Origin: Streptomyces sp. Tue 6430
GTDB lineage: Bacteria > Actinomycetota > Actinomycetes > Streptomycetales > Streptomycetaceae
DNA: 64,000 nucleotides
Assembly (NCBI GenBank): GCA_021568835.1
Contig: JAKGSH010000003.1
Coordinates: 62,001-126,000 of the forward strand
Direction of reading: 5' to 3'
In this document: positions 49,754 through 59,884 of the stretch, in pieces
Numbering within the stretch: the first letter of the stretch is position 1
How the letters are laid out: every line of letters starts with the position of its first letter
Translations under genes and position numbers: made by a program
The notes under the pieces: model-generated
Database searches by the model: none
Seen by the model: only the letters and a program-made list of their open reading frames with translations
Told to the model about the DNA's origin: nothing

Positions 49754-50410
49754 ATGAGCCAGCAGGACGAGGCGCTTCCGCCCGTTCCGGACGACATCCG
49801 TGAGGCGGGCCGCCTCGCCCCGGACCACTGGCTGGGGGTGGTCGACCCGATGTGGTCCGGAGCGGGGAAGCCCCCGGAATGGGCCATGACCGGCCGGTGG
49901 CGGTCCGGCCTCGACGGCGAGATCGTCGAGTGGGAGGACAACCCCGGGTACCGGCCGTCCCCGCGTGCGCTCGGCTGGCCCGAACCGCAGGACGAGGTGG
50001 ACCGCGCCGTCCAGCTCGCGTCGACCGGATACGGGCCCGGCGAGGCGGTGCCGGCCGCACTGGTGGGGCGCGAGGTGGCCGTGCTGACGGCACCGGGCGG
50101 CGGCCTGCTCGGTGCGGCGGCGTCGGACGGGACGCCGGTGGTGCCGGTGTTCACCTCGTCGGTGTTCCTGCACACCGCGGGCCGCTTCGCCTTCGAACTG
50201 CTCGGCGTGGACGACCTCCTGACGCGCCTTCCCGAGGGGCACGTGCTGTATCTGAACCCCCCGGCCGCGGTGAGCATGCTGCTGGATCCCGACGCCGTGC
50301 GCGACGCGGTCCGGGACGGTGCGGGGGAACGGACCCCCGCCGCGCCCGCGCGCCGCACCGCGCGGCTGCTGACCGAAGCCGTCCACCCGGTCCGGGGGGC
50401 GGACGCGTGA
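49754..50410 (+). CDS. Type VII secretion system-associated protein (SseB-like C-terminal part)
   Basis: 218 residues. The N-terminal half (DDIREAGRLAPDHWLGVVDP, EWAMTGRWRSGLDGEIVEWE, ALGWPEPQDEVDRAVQLAST) is characteristic of proteins annotated as type VII secretion-associated in Streptomyces. The C-terminal half resembles an SseB-like domain (TPVVPVFTSSVFLHTAGRFA, LPEGHVLYLNPPAAVSMLLD). No signal peptide, so cytoplasmic, perhaps a substrate chaperone or assembly factor. ATG 49754 was chosen for AGGACAGTG before it, and ATG 49742 overlaps the SorC stop. Its stop overlaps the GTG of the next gene. Confidence 0.65.
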   Translation: MSQQDEALPPVPDDIREAGRLAPDHWLGVVDPMWSGAGKPPEWAMTGRWRSGLDGEIVEWEDNPGYRPSPRALGWPEPQDEVDRAVQLASTGYGPGEAVPAALVGREVAVLTAPGGGLLGAAASDGTPVVPVFTSSVFLHTAGRFAFELLGVDDLLTRLPEGHVLYLNPPAAVSMLLDPDAVRDAVRDGAGERTPAAPARRTARLLTEAVHPVRGADA

Positions 50411-51902
50411 GCCGCTGGTCCTCCGTGATGCCGGGCCGGGGACGCAGGCCGGGCTCCGGCACGGGCCGCCGCGGCACGGCGCTTCCGGCCGGCGGCGCGA
50501 ACGGCACCGGGAACGCGGGCACCGGAAGCGGGGCGTCGGAAACCGGGGCGCCGGCGGCCCGCCGGTCGAGGACGTCGACGGCGTGCTGCTCGTGCGCTCG
50601 GTCGACGACGACTCGTTCCCCCTGGACGTGGTGGCCGAAGTGGCGGGCGCCGTCGGCAGGGAGCCGGACGTCGTCACGGTGATCGTGGGTTCCGCCGCCG
50701 GGGGCGGGGCGCCCGACGCCGACCACTGGGCACGGCTGGGCGCGCTGCTGGACTCCCTCCGCGCGCGGGGCACCGACCGGATCCGGCTCGTCATGTCCGG
50801 CGCCGGTGACGACCGGCCGGAGCGGCCCTGCGTCGCCCGCCGGATCGCCGACGCCTGGGAGCTGGAGGTGACGGCTCCGGACGGGCCGTCCTGATCACGC
50901 CCGGGGGTGTCCTCTTCGTCCACGGCGACTCCCGCCCGGGTGCGGCTGGTGGAGGTTCGCGCCCGGCGCGAAACCCCGGAAGCTGGGCCGGCGTGCCCCG
51001 GCGCCCGCCTGGGAGGAGGCGCTGGGCGCGGTGCCCGAGCGCACGGTCGGCGGCTGTGTCGTGGACCGCATCCCGGCGGGCGTGGTGATCCGCCCGGCCG
51101 AGGCACCCGGTCCGGCCCCGACGACCTGTGCTTCTCCGTGCCCGTCGACTTCGACCGCCTGACGGTACTGGTCGGTGCCCCGCAGGCGGAGGACGTCGCC
51201 GCCGACGAGGTCGCCGCCGTCCTCGCCGGGCTGCCACCGGCACAGCGCGCCCGTACCAGGCTCGCGCCCGGCGGCCGGCGCGACCTGCTGCGGCTCGGTC
51301 AGTCGGTCGCCGACCTGCTGGGCACCGAGGTGGAGGTACTCACCGGCCTGCCCCTGCTCGACGACCACGCACCGCCCGGAACGCCTCCCCGGCCCACGCT
51401 GGTCGGGCTGGACGGCAGGCCGAGCTGGCGGCCGTTCGTGTCGTCCGTGGTCTGCGGACCGGTCGACGCGAAGGGGCGGGCTCCCGTGCCCAGGCCGACG
51501 GAGCTCCACCCGCCCGACTGGATCCTCGGCGGCGGCGAACGGGGGACGGTACGGCTGACGGACCGCTGGCAGGCCACGGTGACCCGGGCCGGTCTCGCCC
51601 TGTGGGCACCGGACGGCCCCCGTCCCGGGCCGCTCGGACCGGCCGTCGACCCGGAGGCGTGCGCCGTCGAACTGGGCATGCCCGGACAGCCGTTGGACGA
51701 CTCCCTGCTGCCCGCGCTGTCCCGGCTCCTGCACGGCCTCGGGACCGACGTCCGCTCACGCACCACCCTGCTGGTCCGCGGCGGACTGCCGGCGGGCGAC
51801 GGCGCCCTGCGCCGCCTGGCCGCCGAACACGGCGTGCCGAACATCCGCTACGTCACCGGCCGGCCCCGCGCCCCGGCACGGCGACAGACCGGCCGGGCGT
51901 GA
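50407..51902 (+). CDS. Unrecognised protein of the type VII secretion locus, frame-interrupted
   Basis: GTG 50407 overlaps the previous stop (GTGA), and its own stop (51900-51902) overlaps the next GTG, so it is a coupled member of the operon. After a Gly-rich start the frame changes near 50570 (DGVLLVRSVDDDSFPLDVVA), again near 50885 (RFAPGAKPRKLGRRAPAPAW, VGGCVVDRIPAGVVIRP) and near 51115 (LCFSVPVDFDRLTVLVGAPQ, then AVELGMPGQPLDDSLLPALS). Reassembled length is about 498 residues. I recognise no domain. The sequence has a regular alpha/beta pattern and no membrane helix, so it is soluble. Confidence 0.5.
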
Positions 51903-53536
51903 CCGCGCGGCCCGGCCGGGTCCCGCCGTCCGGCGGGGTGCCCCACGGGTCCGGTACGACAGCTGCCCTGCCGACCGCCGAACCCGGAGGGCCGACGCCC
52001 GCGCCCGCGGCGCGCCCCGATGTCCTCCGGGGCGGTGGGGCCGCCGAAGCGGGCGGTGCCGTCGGTGGGCCTCCGGTCGCCGAGTCCGTCGCGCCCCAGG
52101 GTCCCCGGGGGACGAGGGCGCTCCCGGCCGTCCGGTCGCCGGTGCCGGGGGACCCGTCCCGCCGGTGTCCCTCCGGGAGGGCGGGCCTGCCCCGACGCCG
52201 GACTCCCTCCGGACTCCCCTCCGGACTCCCCTCCGGTGTCTCCTCCGGAGGCGGTCGTGCCTGGGGAAGCGGGCTCCGGGGTGGTCGTGCCCGGGAAAGT
52301 CGAGGCCGGGGTGGTCGTGCCCGGGGAAGCGGGGCCCGGGGTGGTCGTGCCCACCGCGTCCTCGGAGCCCCGTCCGCAGGGGCGGCCCACCGAGGGGGCC
52401 GCGCCTGCCGCGTCGCCGGAGACTCCGCCCCGGACGTCGCCGGAGACTCTGCCGGAGACCGGGGTGGGCGTCGGCAGCGGACAGAGGGCTTCCGTGCCCG
52501 TTGCGCCGCCGGACGGCGCGGCCGGTCCGGGAGCCGCGCGGGTCCGGCCGACGGTCACCTCCCGGCCGGGGCGCGCACCGGAGCCGGTGCCCAACGGGAC
52601 GGCGGCGAACGGGGTGACGGTGGCGAGCGGGACGGCGCCGCAGTCGGCGGTGCGGGACGCGATGCCCGCCAGGGAGACGCTCCAGAGCCGGAAGGCGGCC
52701 GGGCCGGGCGTGCCGAGGCGGGGAAGGGACCGCGGGGGCGGGCCGGCAAAGCGCCCGCCCCGCACCGTGCCGCCCTCCCGTTCGTGCCCGGGCACGTCAG
52801 CGGTGCCGCGGAGCGCGCCGCGTTCCGGGATGCCGCGGCCGGTGCCTGGGAAGTGCACGCCGCCGCGGTGTCCCGGGTGCTCACCCGGATGCCCGCGCTG
52901 CGCGGGCACGAACTGGAGGCGGCCCGGACCGACCTCATCGCCGCGCACGCCTACCTCACCGCCGAGGAAGGACCGCTGCACCACCGCGAGTTGATCCGGG
53001 ACCTGCACACCGGCGAGGGGCGTCTGCTGCCCTACGCCGGCTGTCTGGCGTCCGCTCTGCGCAGGCTGCCCTCCTACCGGGGCGTGGCCCTGCGCGGCGG
53101 GGAGGCCGACGGCCCCGAACCGGCGGTCGGCACGCTGCTGCACGACCCGGCGCCGGTCAGCGCCCTGGCGGGATCATCGGCGCTTCCGGCCGGCGCCCCC
53201 GGGCGCTACGCGATCTGGTCCGTCACCGGACGCAAGGTGCGCCAACTGCTCGACCGGCCGGGCGGTTCCACGGAGGCGTACGAGGAGATCGTCTTCGTGC
53301 CGGGGACCGGCTTCCGGGTGCTGGGGGTACGGACCGTGCCCGCGGGCCCCTCCGTCGTACTGCTGCGCGAGCTCCCCGGGAACGCGACCGCCTACATGGA
53401 CGGGTCGGAGGAACTGAGCGGGCTGGACCTCAAGGCCCTCGCGTACCTCGAGGAGGCGCTGGCCAAAGGCTTCCGCGCCGGCGACGACCCGCAGTGGCCG
53501 GAACGCTGTTCCGGGCCCGTGGGCCAGGAGGGATAG
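51899..53536 (+). CDS. Proline-rich protein with ADP-ribosyltransferase-like C-terminus, frame-interrupted
   Basis: GTG 51899 (GTGA overlap) opens about 545 codons. The first half is a disordered Pro/Gly/Ser region with repeats of Val-Val-Val-Pro-Gly-Glu-Ala. It is read in a different frame between about 52.1 and 52.76 kb. The C-terminal 200 residues resemble an ART-type toxin domain: RLPSYRGVALRGG (conserved Arg), YAIWSVTGRKVRQLL (Ser position) and AYEEIVFVPGTGFRVLGV (Glu-Glu before the PGT-FRV strand). If right, it would transfer ADP-ribose to a target. A Pro-rich N-terminus with a toxin-like C-terminus in a secretion locus suggests an exported effector, but the fold call is mine by motif only. 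Confidence 0.5.
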   Translation: MTARPGRVPPSGGVPHGSGTTAALPTAEPGGPTPAPAARPDVLRGGGAAEAGGAVGGPPVAESVAPQGPRGTRALPAVRSPVPGDPSRRCPSGRAGLPRRRTPSGLPSGLPSGVSSGGGRAWGSGLRGGRARESRGRGGRARGSGARGGRAHRVLGAPSAGAAHRGGRACRVAGDSAPDVAGDSAGDRGGRRQRTEGFRARCAAGRRGRSGSRAGPADGHLPAGARTGAGAQRDGGERGDGGERDGAAVGGAGRDARQGDAPEPEGGRAGRAEAGKGPRGRAGKAPAPHRAALPFVPGHVSGAAERAAFRDAAAGAWEVHAAAVSRVLTRMPALRGHELEAARTDLIAAHAYLTAEEGPLHHRELIRDLHTGEGRLLPYAGCLASALRRLPSYRGVALRGGEADGPEPAVGTLLHDPAPVSALAGSSALPAGAPGRYAIWSVTGRKVRQLLDRPGGSTEAYEEIVFVPGTGFRVLGVRTVPAGPSVVLLRELPGNATAYMDGSEELSGLDLKALAYLEEALAKGFRAGDDPQWPERCSGPVGQEG

Positions 53537-53599
53537 CGCGCGGGGAGCGCGCCGTACGACCACCCGTCACGCCACAGTCCACACAGATCGAGGAGAACG

Positions 53600-54955
53600 A
53601 TGGCAAGTCAGAAGAAGCCGCCCGTCCCCCACGGGCCCGACGGCACGGGCGGTTCGTCCGTCCGCAGGGCCGTCTCCCTCGGGTCGGCGGCGGCCGACCC
53701 CGGAGCGATGCTGGCACCGGCCGCACGGCGTACGCCCGCGCCCGAGCCGGCCGAGGGCGGCACCGGGGGAGCGGAGACCGCACGGTCGGCCCCGAAGACC
53801 CCGGACACCGCCGAGAGCGAGGCCGCTCCCGAGCCGCCCGGCACCACCACCGGCACCACGACCGGCACCACCGGGGAACCGGCCGCGACGGCCGCGACAA
53901 CGGCAACAGCCGCAACGGCCACCGCGTCCGCCTCGGAAGAGCGGCCGGAGACGGAGAGCGAGAGCGCCGCCGAGCCGACCGCTGCCGTCCGGGCCGTCCC
54001 GGACGCCGAGGCCCGCAGGGCCACCGGAACCGCGGCGGCCGGAACCGCGGCGGCCGGAACCGCGGCGGCCGGAACCGCGGCGGCCGGAACCGCGGCGGCC
54101 GGAACCGCGGCCGTCGGAACCGGTGCGGACGAACCGCCGTCCGGGAAACCGAAGAAGCCCCTGCTCGCCGCCGCCGGCATCGCGGGCGTCGTCCTCCTCG
54201 CGGTGCCGCTGCTGATCTGGGCCACGGACGACTCGCGGCAGAAGAAGGACAACGTGGCGGTGGCCGCGGGGTCCGACACCCTGCTCGAGGAGGAGCCCCC
54301 GGAGGTGCCGAAGGGCGACTACGCCCCCGCGCAGCCGACCCCGGAGCCGTCGACCGAGAAGCCGTCCCCCAAGCCGAGCCCCGTCGTCAAGAAGGCGGAC
54401 CCGGTGCCGAGTTCGGCACCGCCGGCGAGCAAGCCGGCCGAGGCGCCGAAGAAGGCGGAGACCCGGGTGAAGGAGTACGAGCCGCCCAAGCTTCCGCCGA
54501 ACACCGCCGCCTACGCCGTTCAGCGGCTGGCCGCCTCGAACCCCGGCCGGCACATCTGCTACCGGGTCCACGTGAAGGGCGCCGGCTGGACGGCCCCCGT
54601 GTGCGACGGGGCCACCGCGGGCCAGGAGGGCAAGGGGCGGCCCGTCACGGCCATCAACGTCGCGGTGGCCGACGCGAAGAGGGTGAACGGCAACGAGTTC
54701 ATCCAGAAGGACGGCTGGACGACCGCGTGGTCGGGTGCGGCCGACGGGGCGGACCTGGTCCTGGGGAGCGCCGCCTCGAACGCGCCCAGCCTGAGCGGCT
54801 TCACCATCGGTGTCGACTCGGGCAACGTCTGCCAGAACCACAAGCTCGGCGGGCACGACTGGGGCGGCCTGGCGTGCGAGAAGTCCGAGGGCTGGATCTT
54901 CGGCGGGTCGACGGAGCCGCAGTTCTGGCTGGAGGCCGTCAGGTTCACCGTGTGA
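53600..54955 (+). CDS. Membrane-anchored protein with ChW-repeat-like extracellular domain
   Basis: 451 residues, ATG 53600 after GAGGAGAACG. A 190-residue low-complexity Ala/Thr/Glu/Pro-rich N-terminal part includes five to six copies of Ala-Ala-Ala-Gly-Thr. One membrane helix follows (LLAAAGIAGVVLLAVPLLIW, about 190-209), then a Pro/Lys-rich stalk (EKPSPKPSPVVKKADPVPSS). The C-terminal domain has the clostridial hydrophobic-W pattern: KGAGWTAPVCDGATAGQEGK followed by PVTAINVAV, and a second unit with DGWTTAW and SGFTIGVDSG. The C-terminus should face outside and may bind ligand or cell-wall material. Genes on both sides belong to the secretion locus. Confidence 0.7.
   Translation: MASQKKPPVPHGPDGTGGSSVRRAVSLGSAAADPGAMLAPAARRTPAPEPAEGGTGGAETARSAPKTPDTAESEAAPEPPGTTTGTTTGTTGEPAATAATTATAATATASASEERPETESESAAEPTAAVRAVPDAEARRATGTAAAGTAAAGTAAAGTAAAGTAAAGTAAVGTGADEPPSGKPKKPLLAAAGIAGVVLLAVPLLIWATDDSRQKKDNVAVAAGSDTLLEEEPPEVPKGDYAPAQPTPEPSTEKPSPKPSPVVKKADPVPSSAPPASKPAEAPKKAETRVKEYEPPKLPPNTAAYAVQRLAASNPGRHICYRVHVKGAGWTAPVCDGATAGQEGKGRPVTAINVAVADAKRVNGNEFIQKDGWTTAWSGAADGADLVLGSAASNAPSLSGFTIGVDSGNVCQNHKLGGHDWGGLACEKSEGWIFGGSTEPQFWLEAVRFTV
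54030..54110 (+). repeat. 15-bp tandem repeats within the ChW protein gene
   Basis: The unit GGAACCGCGGCGGCC is repeated five times in the same frame, encoding Gly-Thr-Ala-Ala-Ala, then decays to GTAAVGT. It lies in the low-complexity cytoplasmic tail and keeps the frame with any copy number. Confidence 0.85.
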
Positions 54956-54991
54956 GGGACGCGTCCACCGTATGAGTGGCGCGACAGCGCA

Positions 54992-55028
54992 GCGAACGCC
55001 CGCCGGTGCCGAACCGGCGGGCGTTCGC
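54992..55028. terminator. Strong hairpin terminator
   Basis: GCGAACGCCCGCCGGT (54992-55007) pairs perfectly with 55013-55028 across a GCCGA loop, 37 bases past the ChW gene stop and facing the convergent AAA+ gene. Confidence 0.8.
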
Positions 55029-55032
55029 CTTC

Positions 55033-55116
55033 GACAGGCCGATCGACAGGCCGATCGACAGGCCGATCGACGGGCCGATCGACAGGCCGATCGACAGGCC
55101 GATCGACAGGCCGCTC
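55033..55116. repeat. Seven 12-bp tandem repeats (GACAGGCCGATC)
   Basis: The unit GACAGGCCGATC is repeated seven times, with one A-to-G change in copy 4 and an altered last copy (GACAGGCCGCTC). It fills the space between the terminator and the stop codon of the convergent AAA+ gene at 55123. Confidence 0.92.
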
Positions 55117-55122
55117 AGCGGG

Positions 55123-58100
55123 TCACAGGGTGGCCTCCCGCCGTCGCGCCGACGGCAGGTCCTCCGGCAGCAGCGTGGTGAGGTCGGTGAGACTGGGCGA
55201 ACTCAGCCCGCCCAGTCGGCGGGCCTGGCTCGTCATCATCGTCTCCAGCAACTGCCGGGCGAGCCGCGCGTTGCCGAAGGACCGGTCGCGCGGGAGGGCG
55301 TCCACATGGGCGCGCAGCACCGCGAGGGTGGCGTCGGCGCACTCGTACCCGGAGGCGGCGGCGTGCCGGGACACGATGGTGACCAGTTCGTCCGTGCTGT
55401 AGTCCTCGAACCGCACGAACTTGGAGAACCGCGACGTCAGACCGGGGTTGGAGGCCAGGAAGCGCTCCATCTCCTCGGTGTACCCGGCGACGACGACCAC
55501 GATCTCGTCGCGGTGGTCCTCCATCAGCTTCAGCAGGGTGTCGACGGCCTCGCGGCCGAAGTCGTTGGACGAGCCCTCGGGGTCAGGGTGTAGGCCTCGT
55601 CGATGAACAGCACCCCGCCCAACGCGCTGGTGAAGACGTCCTTGGTGCGCTGGGCGGTGTGGCCGACGTACTGGCCCACCAGGTCCGCCCGCGCCACCTC
55701 CACCAGGGAGTCGCGGGGGAGCACTCCCAGCGAGTGCAGGAGCTTCGCGTACAGCCGCGCGACCGTGGTCTTGCCGGTGCCGGGCGGCCCGCTGAAGACC
55801 AGGTGGTTGCTGATCCGGGGGGCGGGCAGCCCCGCGGCGATGCGCTGGCGTGCGTTGGTCAGCAGACTGACCAGGTCGGCGACCTCCCGCTTCACGGCGC
55901 CGAGACCCACCATGGCGGTGAGTTCGGCCATCGGGTCGGACGCGTCGTCGGCGTCCTGTGCCGTGCCGCCGACGGCCGCGGCCTCCGCGTCGCCCACGTC
56001 CAGCGGCAGCAGCAGGGTCAGGTCGTTCTCCGCCGGGTCGGTCATGGCCGCGAGGCGGAACGCCTGCCGGTCCACCATGTCCTCGAACACGGCGCGGGCC
56101 GCGCGGCCGTTGCCGAACGTCGCGTCGCGCGTCATCCGCTCGAAGCGCACGGCGAGGGCCTCCCGGGTCAGCGGTCCGAGCTCGAACTGGTGCCGGTGGC
56201 AGAGGCTCTCGGTGATCGTCACCAGTTCGTCCACCGCGTAGTTGCCGAACTCGACGGTGCGGGTGAAGCGGGAGGCGAGACCCGGGTTGGCGGTGAGGAA
56301 CGACTCCATCTGCTCGGAGTAGCCGGCCGCCACCACGACCACGTCGTCGCGGTGGTCCTCCATCAGCTTCAGCAGGGTGTCGACGGCCTCGCGGCCGAAG
56401 TCGTTGGACGTTCCCTCGACGGTGAGGGTGTAGGCCTCGTCGATGAACAGCACGCCGCCCAGCGCGCTGTTGAAGGCCTCGGTGGTCTTGATGGCCGTAC
56501 CGCCGATGACCTGCGCGACCAGGTCGGCGCGGGCGACCTCGACCAGGTGCCCGCTCCTGAGCACCCCCAGGTCCGCCAGGATGCTGCCGTAGAGGCGGGC
56601 GACGGTGGTCTTGCCGGTGCCGGGCGGCCCCGCGAAGATCAGGTGCCGGCTCATCGACGGGACCGGCATGCCGAGCCGGCGCCGGCGCTCCGCGAGCTGG
56701 TTCAGGTTGACCAGCGTGTTCACCTGGTGCTTGACGTTCTCCAGGCCGACGAGCGCCTCCAGTTCGGCCAGCGGGCCCTCGGGCTCCTGCTGCTTGCCGG
56801 ACCCGCCCGGGGCGCCGTCCTCGCCGGTCGTCTCGGCCGACTCGCCCCAGCTGTCCGGCACGCCGTTGTCCGCACTGGTCAGCAGCTCGACCGTGAGCCG
56901 CTCGCTCGCGCGGCCCTGGCGCAGTCCCGCACCGCGGTTGTCGCGTACGACGCACCGGGTGACGTCGACCGGCTCGGCGCTGTCGACCCGTACGCCGTCG
57001 CCCGTGCTCCCGCTGATCTCACAGGCGTCGAGGACGGCCCGGCCGCCGCGCGACACCTGCACGCCGTGGGCCCTCGAACCGTGCACCCGGACCCGCTCCA
57101 GGGTGATCTCCGCGCCGTCCCGCACCCCGACCCCGGCGTCGGCGCTGTCGCCGATCTCGCAGTCCCGCAGGGTGCCCCGGCCGCGTTCGCCGACGAGGAC
57201 GCCCGAGCGGGCGGCGGAGCGCAGCACGGTGTCGCTGATCTCGGGCTCGGAGTCGTCGTCGATGCTCAGCGCGCAGCCGCCGGCGGACTCGATCTCGCAG
57301 TGCTCGAGCCGGCCGCGGCCGTCGTCGGTGAACTCGATGCCGTGGCCGCCCGCGCCGGTGACCCGGGCGCGGCGCAGCAGGGGGTTGGCGGCGGAGCGCA
57401 CCGAGATGCCGACGCCGGCCGCGTCCAGGACCTCCAGGCGTTCGAACTCGGCCGTGGAGTCGTCCCAGAGCTGCACCGCCCGGCGGTGTCGGCGCAGTCG
57501 CTCACCACGGTGTCCCGCAGCAGCGGGGCGCTGCCCTCGACGACCCGCACGGCGGCCTCGGTGGAACCGTGGAACGAGCAGTCCTCCAGGGTTCCGCGCG
57601 AGCGGTCCAGGACGAGCAGTCCGCTCTTCTTGGTGCGCCGGGTGACACACCCGCGCAGCATCGGGTCGGCCCCGCCGGAGATCACGATCCCGCTCTGCGC
57701 GAGGGACTCGAACGACGTCTCCTCGATCTCCGGGCGGGACATGCTGGTCACGAGCAGGCCCACCGAGGTGTGGTGCACGGCGCACCGCAGCACCCGGGTC
57801 GAACTGTGGCCCTCCAGGGCGATGGCCGGCTTGTCGGTGCCGGAGATGTCACAGCCCTCCACGGTGCCCCGGGACTCGCCGCTCGCCAGGACGCCGTTGG
57901 CCCGCGCGCCCCGGATGCGGCAGTCGCGGACGAGCGGCCCGGCGGTCTCGCCGATGACCACCGCGGAGGTGCCGAAGTTCTCGAACACGCAGTCCTCGAC
58001 GATGCTTTCGCTCTCCGAGGAGTCGACGAGCCCGGCGCCGCCGGGGTTGCCGATCCGGCAGCCGCGGGCGGCGAGCGAACCCTTGCCGCGCACCAGCAGC

Positions 58101-58444
58101 GCCGTCCATCCGGCACCGGTCACGGTGCAGCCGTCGAGCGCGGCCTGACCGGCCGGCACGTCCACGACCGCGGCCTCCTTGTCGCGGCCCCGCAGGGTCA
58201 GGGCGCTGAGCATCACGGCGTCGGCCATGAGGGTGACGGCGGTGCCGTCCCGCGGGCAGATCTCGACGGTGCCCGGCTCGCCCTCGCCGACGATCGTCAC
58301 CCGGTGCCGGATGACGAGGTTCTCGGCGTAGCGGCCGGGACGGACCCGGATCACCGCCCCGGTACGGGCCTGGGCCAGTGCCTCACCGATCGTCTGGAAG
58401 CCGTCCGACCGTTCCGGGCCGACCGTGAGTATTTGCCGTGCCAC
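55123..58444 (-). CDS. Right-handed beta-helix and double AAA+ (CbxX/EccA-like) protein, frame-interrupted twice
   Basis: About 1,107 residues from GTG 58444 (AGGAGG eight bases before). The N-terminal 450-500 residues are a pectate-lyase-like parallel beta-helix of 20-25-residue turns (CRIRGARANGVLASGESRGT, CEISGSTGDGVRVDSAEPVD). Two CbxX/CfxQ-type AAA+ modules follow, each with GPPGTGKTTVARLY, GGVLFIDEAYTL and a sensor-1 strand (VVVVAAGYSEQM, VVVVAGYTEEM). Frame changes fall near 57.48 kb inside the beta-helix and near 55.58 kb inside the second AAA. EccA proteins of ESX systems use the same AAA type as cytosolic chaperones of secreted substrates. The beta-helix replaces their usual TPR domain. 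Confidence 0.8.
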
Positions 58445-58518
58445 GCCTCGAACCTCCTTGTGCTGCTGCGGTAGTTGGCGTTGTGCGCCGTACATCTTGT
58501 GTGCATATCATGCGACCC

Positions 58519-59783
58519 ATGCGGAATGTCATGAAAGGCCGGAGTGCGGGTCTCGTGCTGGCGATCGCCGTGGCCCTGCCGGTCGCGGGCGGGCCGGCCT
58601 TCGCCGTCCCCGCCGTCCCCGCCCAGCCGGCCGCGCCGACCGCCTCGGCTGCCCCGGCCACGTCGTCGGGGAGTCCCGGTTCCGGCGATCCGGGGGCCAC
58701 GCTGCTGCCCCCGCTGCCCGTCCGGCTCGGCGAGGGCAACCCGTGCACCGGGGCCTCGGACCGGACGGCCACCGGAGCGGCGTGGTCGCAGACGGCGCTC
58801 GGGCTGTCCCGGGCCCAGCGGATCTCCCGCGGCGCCGGGGTGACCGTCGCGGTGGTCGACACCGGCGTCGCCCCCGGCGTCCCCAGCCTGTCCGGCAGGG
58901 TGGAGGCCGTCGACGGGGCGGACGAGGACTGCGTGGGCCACGGCACGTTCGCCGCCGGCCTGATCGCCGCCGCACCGGAGAAGGGCAGCGGCATCACCGG
59001 GGTCGCCCCGCAGGCGCGGATCCTCGCCCTGCCCGGCACCGACGACCGCGGCGTCCCCTCCGCGCGACGCGTCGCCGCCGGCATCCGCACGGCGGCGGAC
59101 CGCGGCGCACAGGTCATCTACGTCGGCCAGGCCCTGCCCGCCGGACGCTCCGAACTCACCGCGGCCGTCGCCCACGCCACCCGGCGCGACGCGCTGGTCG
59201 TCGCCCCCGCCGCGCCGGACGCCGTGTCCCGCGAGGAGCAGGGGCCCGACGGCGAGATGCCCGAGGGGCCGTACTGGCCGGCCGCCGCGCCCGGCGCGCT
59301 CGCCGTCGTGGACTTCGGCCCCGGCGGCGTACGGCAGCAGAACGCGCCGCCCGCCCACGAGCCCGACCTGTCCGCGCCCGGCAGCGCGATGGTCAGCGTC
59401 GGCCCCGAGGGCACCGGCCACTACATCGGCTCCGGCGCCTCGCTGGCCGCGGCGGGCGTCGCGGGCACCGCCGCGCTCGTCCGCGCCTACCACCCCGACC
59501 TCACGGCGGCGGAGGTCGCCCGTCGGCTGCTGGACACCGCCTACCCCTCGGACATCCCCCGCCTCGACCCGTACGCCGCCCTGTCCCTGCTCCAGGACCG
59601 CACGACGCCCCCCGCGCAGACCCCCGCCCCCGCACGGATGCCGGCCCCCACTGATCCCGCCCCCCACCACCGCTCCCTGACGATCGCGGCCGTGGGCCTG
59701 GCGACGGTCCTCCTGCTCGCGGCCCTGGCCGCGGTCGTCCCCCGGGCCGCACCAGGAACTGGCGCCCCCCGACGGCCCCCTAG
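58519..59783 (+). CDS. mycP: Mycosin-like subtilisin protease of the type VII secretion system, frame lost near the end
   Basis: ATG 58519 opens a signal peptide (LVLAIAVALPVAGGPAFAVP) and an S8 protease with Asp114 (VAVVDTGVAP), His141 (CVGHGTFAAGL) and Ser308 (GSGASLAAAGVAGTAAL), the mycosin order. A C-terminal helix (LTIAAVGLATVLLLAALAAV, near 394-413) anchors it in the membrane with the protease domain outside. In this frame no stop follows: it stays open antisense to eccC as far as I read it. A TAG at 59781 in another frame would give the normal 421-residue length, so an indel between 59740 and 59780 is likely. Mycosins are membrane components of ESX systems. Confidence 0.8.
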
Positions 59784-59884
59784 CCGCGGTCCCGCGACCG
59801 CGGACAGGCCCGCGACCACGGACAGTCGTGCCTTCCCCAGTGCCTCGAGGGCCGGGGAGGTGTCCCCAGGGCGTGTGGTGGAAG

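Noticed and set aside
58425..59654. Arg/Pro-rich plus-strand frame across the mycosin gene
   Set aside because: The frame starting at 58519 contains the signal peptide and the Asp-His-Ser triad; this one is a shadow.
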